The notes under the pieces: model-generated | What the model was told of the DNA's origin: nothing | Database searches by the model: none | The model's input: the letters and a program-made list of their open reading frames with translations, nothing else | Made by a program: the position numbers and the translations under genes | Shown: positions 15,719 through 24,230 of the stretch, in pieces | Layout of the letters: each line of letters begins with the position of its first letter | How positions within the stretch are numbered: the stretch's first letter is position 1 | Origin: Paenibacillus ginsengarvi | GTDB lineage: Bacteria; Bacillota; Bacilli; Paenibacillales; NBRC-103111 | Length of the DNA: 42,256 nt | Assembly (NCBI RefSeq): GCF_003626695.1 | Contig: NZ_RBAH01000043.1 | Location: 1-42,256, forward strand | Direction of reading: 5' to 3'

Positions 15719-17472
15719 CGACGTTTCAAATGTTATGGCGGCTCATCCGTTACCGGCCGCTGCTTTATACGCTTAACGCAGCTATGTGGACGCTCATCTA
15801 TCTGGCCCCGATCCTGCCCGGTCTGCTGACGAAGGCGTTCTTCGACGCTCTGACCGATTCCGCTGCGGCCTGGTTCGGCATATGGACGATCATCGCCTTG
15901 CTGCTCGCCGCTGCGGCGGTACGCGTTGTTTTCATCATATTCGGCTTCATCACCGACGTGCAGTTTCGGATGCGCGTAGGCGGCCTGCTGCGGCGCAATA
16001 TGCTGCACCATATATTGAAGGAGCCCGGCGCAAAGGCGATTCCGGTGTCGCCGGGGGAAGCGATCTCCAATTTCCGCGATGACGTCGAGCAGACCGAGGA
16101 AGCGATCAGCTGGTCCGTGGACGCGTTCGGGATGACCGTCTTTGCCGTCGTATCGTTTTTCATTTTGCTGCGGATCGATACGCAATTGACGCTGCTCGTC
16201 TTCGTGCCGCTTGTGCTCGTCGTTACCGCGGCGCAGCTGTCGACCTCGCGGCTGCAAAAGTACAGGGCGGCAAGCCGCGAGGCGACCGGGCAAGTAACCG
16301 AGGCGATCAGCGAAATGTTCGGCTCTGTGCAGGCGATCCAGGTGGCCGGCGCAGAGGATCGCGTCATCGGCCGCTTCAAATCGCTGAACGACCAGCGGCG
16401 CAGCGCGATGCTGAAGGACAAGCTGCTGACGCAAACGCTCGATTCGGTGTTCTCCAATACGGTCAACCTCGGCACCGGTCTTATCCTGCTGCTGGGCGCC
16501 CAGGCGATGCGCTCGGGCAGCTTTACCGTCGGCGACTTCGCGCTGTTCGTTTACTACTTGACGTTCGTGACGCAGTTTATCCAGAACTTCGGCAAGTTTC
16601 TGACCTACTTCAAACAAACCGAGGTAGCCAAGCAGCGGATGGAAAGCTTGCTGCAAAACGCACCGCCGGAGCGGCTCGTCGAGTCGCATCCGCTCTACCT
16701 GCGAGGCCCTCTGACGGAGCCGTCCCTGCCGGCCAAAACGGCCGAGGACCGGCTGGACGAGCTTGTCGTCTCCGGCCTCACCTACCGGTACCCGGAGACG
16801 GGACGCGGCATCGAGGACATCAGCCTGCGCCTGCCGCGCCATTCGTTCACTGTCGTCACCGGGCGGATCGGCTCGGGCAAAACGACGCTCGTCCGCGCGC
16901 TGCTCGGCCTGCTGCCGAAGGACGGCGGCGACATCCGCTGGAACGGCGACCTCGTCGGCGATCCGGGCGGCTTCTTCGTACCGCCGCACAGCGCCTACAC
17001 CCCGCAGGTGCCGCGGCTGTACAGCGACACGCTGAAGCGCAACATCCTGCTCGGCGCGGATGACGATTCCGCCAGGCTGGAAGCCGCGATCCATGCCGCC
17101 GTGCTCGAGCGGGATATCGCCGGGCTGCCGGCGGGGCTTGACACCGTCATCGGGCCGCGCGGCGTCAAGCTGTCCGGCGGCCAGGCGCAGCGCACGGCGG
17201 CGGCGCGCATGTTCGCCCGCGACGCCGAGCTGCTCGTCTTCGACGATTTGTCCAGCGCGCTCGATGTCGAGACGGAGCGCAAGCTGTGGGAGCGGCTGTT
17301 CGAGCGACGCACGGCCACCTGCCTCGTCGTTTCGCACCGCAAAGCCGCGCTTGCCCACGCCGACCGTATTCTAGTGCTGAAGGACGGCCGGCTCGAAGCC
17401 GAGGGTACGCTGGAGGAGCTGCTGGAGCATAGCGAGGAAATGCGCCTGCTGTGGAACCGGGAGCTGGAATGA
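15715..17472 (+). CDS. ABC exporter half-transporter 2 (degenerate Walker B Asp)
   Basis: A 585-aa partner of the preceding gene: exporter membrane domain, then an NBD with Walker A GRIGSGKTT (about 383-391). The signature is canonical LSGGQ at 486-490. Walker B is LLVFDDLSS, where aspartate (about 511) replaces the catalytic glutamate; the switch histidine is at about 541 (SHR). The replaced Glu here and the altered LSAGE signature in partner 1 would face the same ATP pocket. That is the hallmark of an asymmetric heterodimer with one degenerate site. A 4-nt overlap with the upstream gene indicates translational coupling. A terminator follows. Confidence 0.93.
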   Translation: MTTFQMLWRLIRYRPLLYTLNAAMWTLIYLAPILPGLLTKAFFDALTDSAAAWFGIWTIIALLLAAAAVRVVFIIFGFITDVQFRMRVGGLLRRNMLHHILKEPGAKAIPVSPGEAISNFRDDVEQTEEAISWSVDAFGMTVFAVVSFFILLRIDTQLTLLVFVPLVLVVTAAQLSTSRLQKYRAASREATGQVTEAISEMFGSVQAIQVAGAEDRVIGRFKSLNDQRRSAMLKDKLLTQTLDSVFSNTVNLGTGLILLLGAQAMRSGSFTVGDFALFVYYLTFVTQFIQNFGKFLTYFKQTEVAKQRMESLLQNAPPERLVESHPLYLRGPLTEPSLPAKTAEDRLDELVVSGLTYRYPETGRGIEDISLRLPRHSFTVVTGRIGSGKTTLVRALLGLLPKDGGDIRWNGDLVGDPGGFFVPPHSAYTPQVPRLYSDTLKRNILLGADDDSARLEAAIHAAVLERDIAGLPAGLDTVIGPRGVKLSGGQAQRTAAARMFARDAELLVFDDLSSALDVETERKLWERLFERRTATCLVVSHRKAALAHADRILVLKDGRLEAEGTLEELLEHSEEMRLLWNRELE

Positions 17473-17490
17473 ACGGATAGCCACCCAAAA

Positions 17491-17546
17491 AAACGAGACA
17501 TCGTTCGCAGCGCGCAAGCGTCCGCGAGGATGTCTCGTCTCGTTTT
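17491..17546. terminator. Bidirectional terminator between the exporter and enolase-superfamily genes
   Basis: ACGAGACATC (17493-17502) pairs with GATGTCTCGT (17529-17538). The stem is flanked by A residues on one side and T residues on the other (CTCGTTTTTT), so it can serve both convergent genes. Confidence 0.8.
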
Positions 17547-17552
17547 TTACGG

Positions 17553-18851
17553 TTATTTGTCCGTAAACGGCAGCGATTCGTAATGGGCGCTTCGTCCGAA
17601 AGACCCGCCACTCTCCGCATAAAACGTTTCGTCCAAATGAAAGACGCCGTTATCGGGACGAACCCAGGAAGCGTCAGGTAACGGATGGTAGCCGATCATG
17701 GCCGACCAGTTCGCGTAATTTTGATGGCCGTTCGATTCGATTAGCCCGACCTTGAGCCCCGGCACCGGAGTAAGACGCGCCGCCAAATTTTTGTTCCAGT
17801 CGACCATCCACGGATTCACGGTCAAATCGGCGCAAAAACACGGGACGCCCCGCTCTTTGGCCGTCTTTGCCACCGCAAGAGCGACGCTCATCGTTTTCGC
17901 GATCGGCTTGAGCGTAATCGCCCCGTAGCCGAGATCGATCCGCTCCCGCGCATCGCGCTCGTGATGCACACTTTCGTCGGCGGCCACCCGCAGCGGAATA
18001 CGATCGACAGGCAGCTTGTTCTCCTCCGGAAAAGGCTCCTCCAGCAAAATCGTGCGCTCCAGCGCCCCGATCCGGTCCGCGTGATCGAGCAGCCGCAGCA
18101 CCCGGTCCGCCGTATCGTACCGTCCGTTGCAGTCGATATAGTAAACGACCCGGCCGCAATCCGTATACGGAGTCGTCCTCTCGCGGGCGAGCCTGTGGAC
18201 GAGCTCGAATTGACGCTTGTCCCACTCGACCATTTTATCCAGGTCGCCGTCCTTGTCCGGGTCCGACCCCAGCTTCAGCTTCAGGACGAAATAGCCGTCG
18301 TCCAGCATGCGCACGATATCCGCCTCGGTATGGTTGTAGGAAACGACCGGCGTGCAGGCGAGTACCCGGTGACGCTCGGAGAGCGCGGCCTTGAACCGCT
18401 GCGGCACCATCGCGTCGAATGAACCGGCCCCGGCCTGCTTCGCGTACAAGAGCCATGCCGCATGGTCCAGCGGAACGAGTGCGTTCAGCGCGAACGTCTC
18501 CCGCAGATCGGCTCTGGACGCAAGCTCCCGCCCGTAAGCGAGTACCGGCGATACAAGCCGTTCCAGCAGCTCGACCGGCTCACTGAATGTTTCTCCCCGG
18601 GCAAGCTCGACCGCCCGTTTCGTCAGCGCAAGCATCATCTCGTTGCCGCCGGTCTCCGTCGTCGCGAAAAATACGCGCGGATCGGACCAGAGCACGCTCT
18701 GCACTCCTAGGCCGACGGCCGAGTGCCCTTCCCCGTCGTCCAGCTTTACCGCCGTTTGCCACAGCTCGCTCAAATACCCGCCCTTGAAGCCGAAAGGCGT
18801 AGCCAGCGGTTCCCGTTCGACGGCGTACCCGGCCTTATGTATCCGAATCAT
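17553..18851 (-). CDS. Enolase-superfamily (mandelate racemase/muconate-lactonizing-like) enzyme
   Basis: About 432 aa. The barrel domain carries the expected metal-binding and catalytic set: KLKLG (catalytic lysine region), YIDCNGRYD (first Asp ligand), LLEEPFPEE (Glu ligand), AADES (third ligand) and a following lysine in AITLKPIAK. Such enzymes remove a proton alpha to a carboxylate, for example racemising or dehydrating sugar acids or epimerising dipeptides; the exact substrate is unknown. I chose the ATG at 18851 (MIRIHKAG) because GGAGTG lies 9 nt upstream, rather than the ATG at 18881. It is downstream of a LacI-family regulator and has its own promoter and a nearby inverted repeat. 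Confidence 0.85.
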   Translation of the reverse strand: MIRIHKAGYAVEREPLATPFGFKGGYLSELWQTAVKLDDGEGHSAVGLGVQSVLWSDPRVFFATTETGGNEMMLALTKRAVELARGETFSEPVELLERLVSPVLAYGRELASRADLRETFALNALVPLDHAAWLLYAKQAGAGSFDAMVPQRFKAALSERHRVLACTPVVSYNHTEADIVRMLDDGYFVLKLKLGSDPDKDGDLDKMVEWDKRQFELVHRLARERTTPYTDCGRVVYYIDCNGRYDTADRVLRLLDHADRIGALERTILLEEPFPEENKLPVDRIPLRVAADESVHHERDARERIDLGYGAITLKPIAKTMSVALAVAKTAKERGVPCFCADLTVNPWMVDWNKNLAARLTPVPGLKVGLIESNGHQNYANWSAMIGYHPLPDASWVRPDNGVFHLDETFYAESGGSFGRSAHYESLPFTDK

Positions 18852-18896
18852 CGTTCGTTCACTCCGTTCGTAGAAGGTCAAATTGGAATAGACCTT

Positions 18897-18925
18897 ATTT
18901 TACTACATGGGAGCAAACTTGACAC
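18897..18925 (-). promoter_or_regulatory. Promoter of the enolase-superfamily gene
   Basis: On the minus strand GTGTCA (18920-18925), a 17-nt spacer and TAAAAT (18897-18902) lie about 50 bp before the ATG at 18851. The -35 overlaps a short direct repeat that recurs in the operator region. Confidence 0.45.
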
Positions 18926-18932
18926 TAGTTTT

Positions 18933-18961
18933 GTCGAGTAACTTCGGAAAATATACTCGAC
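18933..18961. promoter_or_regulatory. Inverted repeat GTCGAGTA / TACTCGAC upstream of the enolase-superfamily gene
   Basis: An exact 8-bp inverted repeat (18933-18940 and 18954-18961) separated by 13 bp, centre to centre 21 bp, or two helical turns. It lies immediately upstream of the candidate -35. Two TNGACACT copies flank it (18919-18926 and 18957-18964). It looks like a dimer-binding operator, possibly for the LacI regulator encoded just upstream, but the cre-like CG core expected for a LacI site is not obvious. Confidence 0.5.
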
Positions 18962-19029
18962 ACTGCCTTTTATGCATTTACTATGGGGAGAAAACTTAAC
19001 ACGATATTCGGCAATGGCCTCTCCTCACG

Positions 19030-20079
19030 TCAGCCCGATTGGCGGGCAATGAGCCGGAACGAAAGCGTTACTTTTTCGGGAGCCGCATCCGGACTCGCTA
19101 TGCGGCGATGCAGCATTTCGACCGAACGGGCGCCCAACGTCTCCTTGCCGAAGTCAACCGTAGTGAGGGCGGGACTCGAGTGGGCCGCCATCTCCACATC
19201 GTCGAAGCCGATCACTTTGCACTGCGCGGGAACGTCGTACCCGTGCATTTTCAACAAACTGATGAGCCGGATTGCAATTTCGTCGTTGGCGCATACGAAG
19301 CCGTCCGGCAGCTTGCCCCCGCCGTGCATCTTCTTTACCTCGACCTCCAACGTCTGTCCCCACGGCCCGCCTCCTCCGTAAGGCAGGCTCCACTTGCCGA
19401 CGGCAATTTCCTCGCCACGTTTGTCCTCTTCCTCGGAAGCCGCCATTTTGCAGCCCCACCAGCGTTCCTGAAAGCTTACGGAATGGCGGTCGCTGCCGAC
19501 AAACATGATCGAGCGGCATTTGGCTGCGATCAAATTATGACATACCGTTTTGGCCGCCTCGATATTGGCGTTAACAACACAATCCAGACCGACCGAAGGA
19601 TCGGAATGGTCGGCCAGAACGACAGGAATCCGCTGTTTCTTGATCGAAATCAAAAAAGAGTCCGTCATACTGCCGAGCACGATCATCCCGATGCACGAGG
19701 AACGGTCGGCAAACGCAGGAAAAACGAATTCCGTTTCCTCCACATTGTTCGAAATGATCAAATGGTCCCATCCGTATCCGTCGCATGCATCAATAACCCC
19801 CGTCAGCACACGGTTCCAAAAGGTAGAATCGCTCCTTCTGCCTGACTTGATCCATAGGAGGACATACGGATTCGAAACGCCGGCAAGCGGTTCCTCCGCC
19901 TTTGAAGAAGCCGGATCCACATGGAGTCCGAAGCGATATCCGAGCGCCTTGGCCATCGCAAACACATTTTCCCTCGTTTCCTCACTGACACCCGGTTTGC
20001 CAGCCAACGCCTGGGATACCGAATATTTCGATATACCGAGCCGATCGGCAATTTGCTGCATAGAAATTTTTTTGGACAT
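19030..20079 (-). CDS. LacI-family transcriptional regulator
   Basis: About 349 aa. The N-terminal LacI helix-turn-helix reads ISMQQIADRLGISKYSVSQA, followed by a hinge (LAGKPGVSEETRENV). The rest is a periplasmic-binding-like effector domain, with ANDEIAIRLISLLK and VIGFDDVEMAAHSSPALTTV near the C-terminus. The ATG at 20079 has a GGTGGGG stretch just upstream and gives the standard start MSKKIS; a TTG at 20100 is less likely. It lies 178 bp upstream of the enolase-superfamily gene on the same strand and is divergent from the pectate-lyase-like operon, so it may control either or both. The effector is unknown. Confidence 0.9.
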   Translation of the reverse strand: MSKKISMQQIADRLGISKYSVSQALAGKPGVSEETRENVFAMAKALGYRFGLHVDPASSKAEEPLAGVSNPYVLLWIKSGRRSDSTFWNRVLTGVIDACDGYGWDHLIISNNVEETEFVFPAFADRSSCIGMIVLGSMTDSFLISIKKQRIPVVLADHSDPSVGLDCVVNANIEAAKTVCHNLIAAKCRSIMFVGSDRHSVSFQERWWGCKMAASEEEDKRGEEIAVGKWSLPYGGGGPWGQTLEVEVKKMHGGGKLPDGFVCANDEIAIRLISLLKMHGYDVPAQCKVIGFDDVEMAAHSSPALTTVDFGKETLGARSVEMLHRRIASPDAAPEKVTLSFRLIARQSG

Positions 20080-20418
20080 AATACCCCACCGCCTCAACAA
20101 AAGGAAAAAAGTTTATCGATGCAATTCAAGGATGAGCGACCGCGTTTCAGCGGATGTTTATTCTTGGTGCAGAAACTCGCAGTCCCCTTTACTCCCATCA
20201 GTGAACTTAAACTTCTTGTAACAATAACAAAATACTAACATTTTAAGTATGTCTGATTCCGAGGACAGTGTCAAGGGAAATTGTACTTCTCACAAGACTT
20301 GAACGGTCGGTCCACCACGGGTTCACCCCCTCTTTTCCTCCATCATACCCTTTAAAGTTAAGACTACGAGCGAATACAATCCAGGTAATACAATCAATTT
20401 GTAAGCAAAAATGTTTTG

Positions 20419-20448
20419 TTGACATTTGGAATATTTAACCTTTATTAT
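20419..20448 (+). promoter_or_regulatory. Promoter of the pectate-lyase-like/SBP operon
   Basis: TTGACA (20419-20424), an 18-bp spacer and TATTAT (20443-20448) are close to the sigma-A consensus. They lie about 95 bp before the ATG. The remaining gene-free sequence from 20101 has no recognised gene; short frames there look spurious. Confidence 0.65.
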
Positions 20449-20542
20449 GAGGTTGAAACTAACATAAACCAAACAAAAACCAATCAGACCAGATGGGGCG
20501 AAACAACTGACAACACCATTTCCATAACGGGAGGAATGCGCA

Positions 20543-22123
20543 ATGTCGGAAGACAGCCGCAGGATGAGCCGCAGGAAAATGCTAGCCGCACTAGGAATCG
20601 CGGGAGCAGCAGCCGTAGGTTTGGGAGTATCGCAAGCCAGAGGAAGTACGGTCACGGACTTTGTATATGGAGGAGAGGAGGAGTGTCCGGATCATCGCTG
20701 CGGGGTAACCCCGTACGACTTCGGCGCGGCAGGCGACGGCATCGCAGACGATACGGCCGCATGTCGGCAATGGATCTCTTACGCTTATCAGCACAGTGTC
20801 CCCGCCCTTATTCCGAAGGGCACGTTTCTGGCCGATGAATTGTACCCGCTTGCCGGAGTTAAGTTTATTGGCCTCGAATATCCGAAGACGGGGACGTACC
20901 AGACGTGCATGTTGTCCAACTTCACGCCGGGCAAGTCGGTGTTCAAAGGGGATTCCGTCTCCCGCGTCTGCTTCTAGGACGTGACGGTGAACGGTCTCGG
21001 CAAAGCGGGCAAAGGTTTCGACTTCGGTCTGCTCAAGGACAGCGTCTTCACGAGAATGATGGTTACCGGCTTTCCGGGAGGAACTGCGTTCAGGGTCGGC
21101 GGCGGATGGTCGAACTTTTTGTACGAATGCTATTTCAATGAATGCGGGGACGGGTTTGTTTACGATAATGGGGTACAAGAGCTGAACCAGACGATATGGA
21201 CGAACTGCCAGTTCAATGCCAACGACCGGTACGGCGCAGCTCTTCTAAACAGTCAAAATAACGGCACGAATATCGGCAGCGCCAACGTTTTCCTGAACTG
21301 CGACGCCGAGAACAACGGGGATACGGGCATTTATTTGCATACCGGCAAAAATACGAAAATTATCGGCGGCTACATCGAGTACAACCGGAAGTTCGGCATC
21401 CGGCAAGTACCCGGCACAGGCGGCGTCCAGATGCAGGGGCTGGTCGTCTCTCCCGCATTCGTAATCGGCACGAAAAACAAGCCGGGTCTTCCCCAGGACT
21501 CGGTAGGCGTCAGTATCGAGTATGCCCTCAACCCGGTCGTCGCCGGGCAGATCGTTAATTGCAAGGAAGGGCTGAAGATCGGCTATTATGCGGACGGTTG
21601 CGACTACAGCGGAACGTTTCTGGGCAGCAGCGATACGAACCTGGTCGATCAGTCGCGCAGCCACAATTATGACTCCAAGCTGCTATCCACCCGAGGCGGC
21701 GTGCTCAAAATCAAAACCGGAGCGACGAGTGCGGCGGACTATGTGCCCGCTTCGGCCGTAACGGATCGCATCTTAACCAACTTGTCCGCGCCCAAGTCGT
21801 TCGACGTCATCGTGAAAAGCGGGGTCGGCGGCACGGTTCCGCAGTTTGTCGAATTTCTTTTGTGCGGCTGCGACGACAGCGGATCGAATGCCTCCTATCT
21901 GGAAAAGGTCGCGGTTTACCGCGGCTCGTCCTCCTTCTGGGAGACGAAAACGACGTTTTCCTCGGACTCCGCAGGCAGCCTCTGGTCGATTGCGCTGTCG
22001 AACAAAACCGACCAATCCGTGCGTGTGACCATTACGGCCAATCATCCGGGATCACACGCCGGGGATACGGCAAACATCTCGACCGTAAGCCCGGACATCT
22101 ATGCTTGCAAACCAGTCTATTGA
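20543..22123 (+). pseudogene. Tat-exported pectate-lyase-3-like protein, interrupted by an in-frame amber codon
   Basis: One continuous reading frame of 526 codons is broken only by TAG at 20975-20977 (after residue 144). The codons that follow (GAC, then GTG at 20981) continue in the same phase and still encode the same protein. The N-terminus MSEDSRRMSRRKMLAALGIA has a twin-arginine signal (SRRKML). VTPYDFGAAGDGIADDTAA is the start typical of pectate-lyase-3/GH28-related right-handed beta-helix proteins, and later parts show NCDAENNGDTGIYL and GGYIEYNRKFGI rungs. The ATG has GGGAGG 8 nt upstream. No ribosome site precedes the GTG at 20981, so the downstream part is unlikely to be made alone. 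Other genes here use TAG as stop (for example 29310-29312). An SBP gene follows in the same operon. A sequencing error or a recent nonsense mutation are the main explanations. Confidence 0.8.
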
Positions 22124-22160
22124 AAACGCATACAACATATTTCAATAAGGGGGATGCACC

Positions 22161-23495
22161 ATGCGCACAAAATCGACGGCGCTTCTATGTATCGGAGCCA
22201 TTGCCGCACTTGTTCTGGGGGGCTGCGGCGCCGCGAAAGCTCCGGAGCAGCCAAAGCCGAATGGGCAAGCGCCCGAGCCCGCCTTGCCGAACGGGGTAAT
22301 CAGCGACAAAAAGGTGGAGCTTATCGTTTTTCTGAATTCGATTACACGGGGCGATCTGGAGAAGTACTATATCCAGCCGGCCAAAGAAAAGTTTCCGAAC
22401 TTTACGATTCGGGGCGAAAACCGCGATATTAGCCAAATGATCGCAGCCGGAGAAATGCCGGATATTATCGTCGGCTCGAAAGGCACCATTTCCGACATTA
22501 TGTACAAAAACGATCTTGTCGGTGACGTCGGCGATCTGGTCAAAAAATACAGTTATGATGTTACGAAGCTGGAGCCGGCGCTTGTCGATATTATGAGAAC
22601 GTTCGGCGGAGGCAACATCATCGGCCTGCCGCTTCACGTCAACAATAAAGTGATGTACTACAACAAAGATTTGTTCGACAGATTCGGTGTCGCTTATCCG
22701 AAGGACGGCCTGAACTGGGATGAAGCGTACGAGATTGCCAAAAAAATGACGCGGGTCGAAAACGGGGTGCTGTACCGCGGCTTCAGCGACCGGTGGGGGG
22801 ATACGTTTTTTGCCGCCAATCCGTTTAGCCTGAGCTACCTGAGCCCGAAAGAGGAAAGGTCGACCTTTATAGAGAACGACCGCTGGAAAATCATCGCGGA
22901 CAACTTCAAACGGTTTTACACGCTCCCCGGCTTGCAGTTCGACAGTAAAACGAGCAGTCAGGAAGAAGACCGGAAAATTTTCGAGAAGGGCACCTCGGCC
23001 ATGTCCATCTTCATTCCCGACGCCGGTCCGAAAGATTGGAATTTCGCTTGGGATATCGTCTCGGTCCCGTATTACACGCAAAATCAAGGAGTCAGCCAGC
23101 AGGTAAACGGGCTGTTCAACTATATTACGAAAGGCAGCAAAAACCGTGAGGCCGCCTTCCAGTTCGCCGCATGGATGACATCGGCGGAGATGCAGACGAT
23201 GCTTGCCAAGGAAGGGCGCGTTCCGGCACTAAAGGATGAAGCGATCAAAAAGCAATTCATGCAAAACGTGCCGCTCTATAGCGGAAAAAACATAAAGGCC
23301 TTCATATCGGGCAAATATGCCCCGCAAGGCCCGGCGCGAGATGCAGGTCTCGTGAAAGGCTTCGAAAACCCGGCACAACGCCTGCTGTTTCAAGAAATGC
23401 AAAACGTAATCGTCGAGGGCAAGGACTTGAACAGCGCCTTCCGCGATGCAGACGAAGCGATTCGCAAGGCGCTCGCCGCAGAAAAAGCGAAGTAA
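22161..23495 (+). CDS. Orphan ABC transporter sugar-binding lipoprotein (SBP family 1)
   Basis: A 444-aa lipoprotein. The signal peptide MRTKSTALLCIGAIAALVLGGC has an LGGC lipobox. The mature part shows YYNKDLFDRFGVAYPKDGLNWDEAYEIAKK and NFAWDIVSVPYY, and the first block closely matches the SBP at 2797-4074. AAGGGGG lies 7 nt before the ATG. It follows the interrupted lyase-like gene after 37 bp and is probably co-transcribed with it. No permease or ATPase is adjacent. It may deliver an oligosaccharide released by the lyase to a shared transporter encoded elsewhere. A weak hairpin (AAAGG..GCTTTCTTT at 23531-23555) lies downstream. Confidence 0.88.
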   Translation: MRTKSTALLCIGAIAALVLGGCGAAKAPEQPKPNGQAPEPALPNGVISDKKVELIVFLNSITRGDLEKYYIQPAKEKFPNFTIRGENRDISQMIAAGEMPDIIVGSKGTISDIMYKNDLVGDVGDLVKKYSYDVTKLEPALVDIMRTFGGGNIIGLPLHVNNKVMYYNKDLFDRFGVAYPKDGLNWDEAYEIAKKMTRVENGVLYRGFSDRWGDTFFAANPFSLSYLSPKEERSTFIENDRWKIIADNFKRFYTLPGLQFDSKTSSQEEDRKIFEKGTSAMSIFIPDAGPKDWNFAWDIVSVPYYTQNQGVSQQVNGLFNYITKGSKNREAAFQFAAWMTSAEMQTMLAKEGRVPALKDEAIKKQFMQNVPLYSGKNIKAFISGKYAPQGPARDAGLVKGFENPAQRLLFQEMQNVIVEGKDLNSAFRDADEAIRKALAAEKAK

Positions 23496-23619
23496 CATGA
23501 AATTTCTTCTGGTTAAACCCGACTTGGAATAAAGGAAAAGCACACCGCTTTCTTTGTCAGAAACGTCTGTTTCCGTACAATACCGCGGAGTTCGATGCTC
23601 GGGCAACGGATCAAACGTA

Positions 23620-23659
23620 AACAAACCTCCATCGCTTCAAGAGCGAATGGAGGTTTGTT
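23620..23659. terminator. Bidirectional hairpin terminator
   Basis: AACAAACCTCCATCGCT pairs with AGCGAATGGAGGTTTGTT with one bulge. It lies between the plus-strand SBP and the minus-strand membrane protein and can end both. T-tracts are short. Confidence 0.7.
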
Positions 23660-23677
23660 GGATTATTTTACAAGAAA

Positions 23678-24001
23678 TCATCTCACCCGGCGATACGGAC
23701 GAGAGTATCGGTTATCATCCTGCCCAAGCGCTCCCAGCAGAAGAACGATCGCGGAGATAATATGCATGATCATGCCGACGAACGGTATGAATCCGAGCAG
23801 CGACGTCGCGATCCCGACCATACTGCCGAATCGGCCCGCATTTTCCTTATGACAAATCAGCAAGGTGACGATATGCAGCGCCAGCATGACCCACAGCGCG
23901 GTATGCCCGGTAAACAGGATAAAAGCTCCTCCGATAATGGGGATACCCAGAAACGCTTCCATGCCCCCGGTTACAAACTTCATCAATCTCGATAAGCTCA
24001 T
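23678..24001 (-). CDS. Small integral membrane protein, unknown function
   Basis: About 107 aa with three hydrophobic segments (LGIPIIGGAFILF, ALWVMLALHIVTLLI, FIPFVGMIMHIISAIVLLLGAL) and a short basic C-terminus. I chose the ATG at 24001 (MSLSRLMK) because GGGAGG lies 9 nt upstream; the longer frame to 24085 has no ribosome site. It faces the SBP gene across a shared terminator. I do not recognise a named family. Confidence 0.75.
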   Translation of the reverse strand: MSLSRLMKFVTGGMEAFLGIPIIGGAFILFTGHTALWVMLALHIVTLLICHKENAGRFGSMVGIATSLLGFIPFVGMIMHIISAIVLLLGALGQDDNRYSRPYRRVR

Positions 24002-24161
24002 CTTGTATTTCCTCCCGATCTTTCGCCGCAATAACAGGCTTTCTCTTGTGTCTTTATTGTAGCATCCGAGCCTTTCCTCCTGCATCGGACTTAAGGGAAA
24101 GCCCGTTCCCCGTCTGGGGTCGGGTTGTGCGACGTAAGCTTTCTTATGGAAGGATGTGGCG

Positions 24162-24190
24162 TTGCGGAATTTGCTTCACTTTGTTATTAT
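24162..24190 (+). promoter_or_regulatory. Promoter of the radical SAM gene
   Basis: TTGCGG (24162-24167), a 17-bp spacer and TATTAT (24185-24190). About 40 bp before the ATG. Confidence 0.5.
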
Positions 24191-24230
24191 AGGAACATAT
24201 GTTCTGATTAAATGAAGGAGGCCTGCCTGT

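Noticed and set aside
15733..17358. 541-aa minus-strand frame under half-transporter 2
   Set aside because: Antisense of a perfect ABC exporter gene; no domain recognised.
20243..20655. Minus-strand frames in the lacI/pectate-lyase intergenic region
   Set aside because: No ribosome sites and low protein character; they overlap the promoter and the start of the lyase-like gene.
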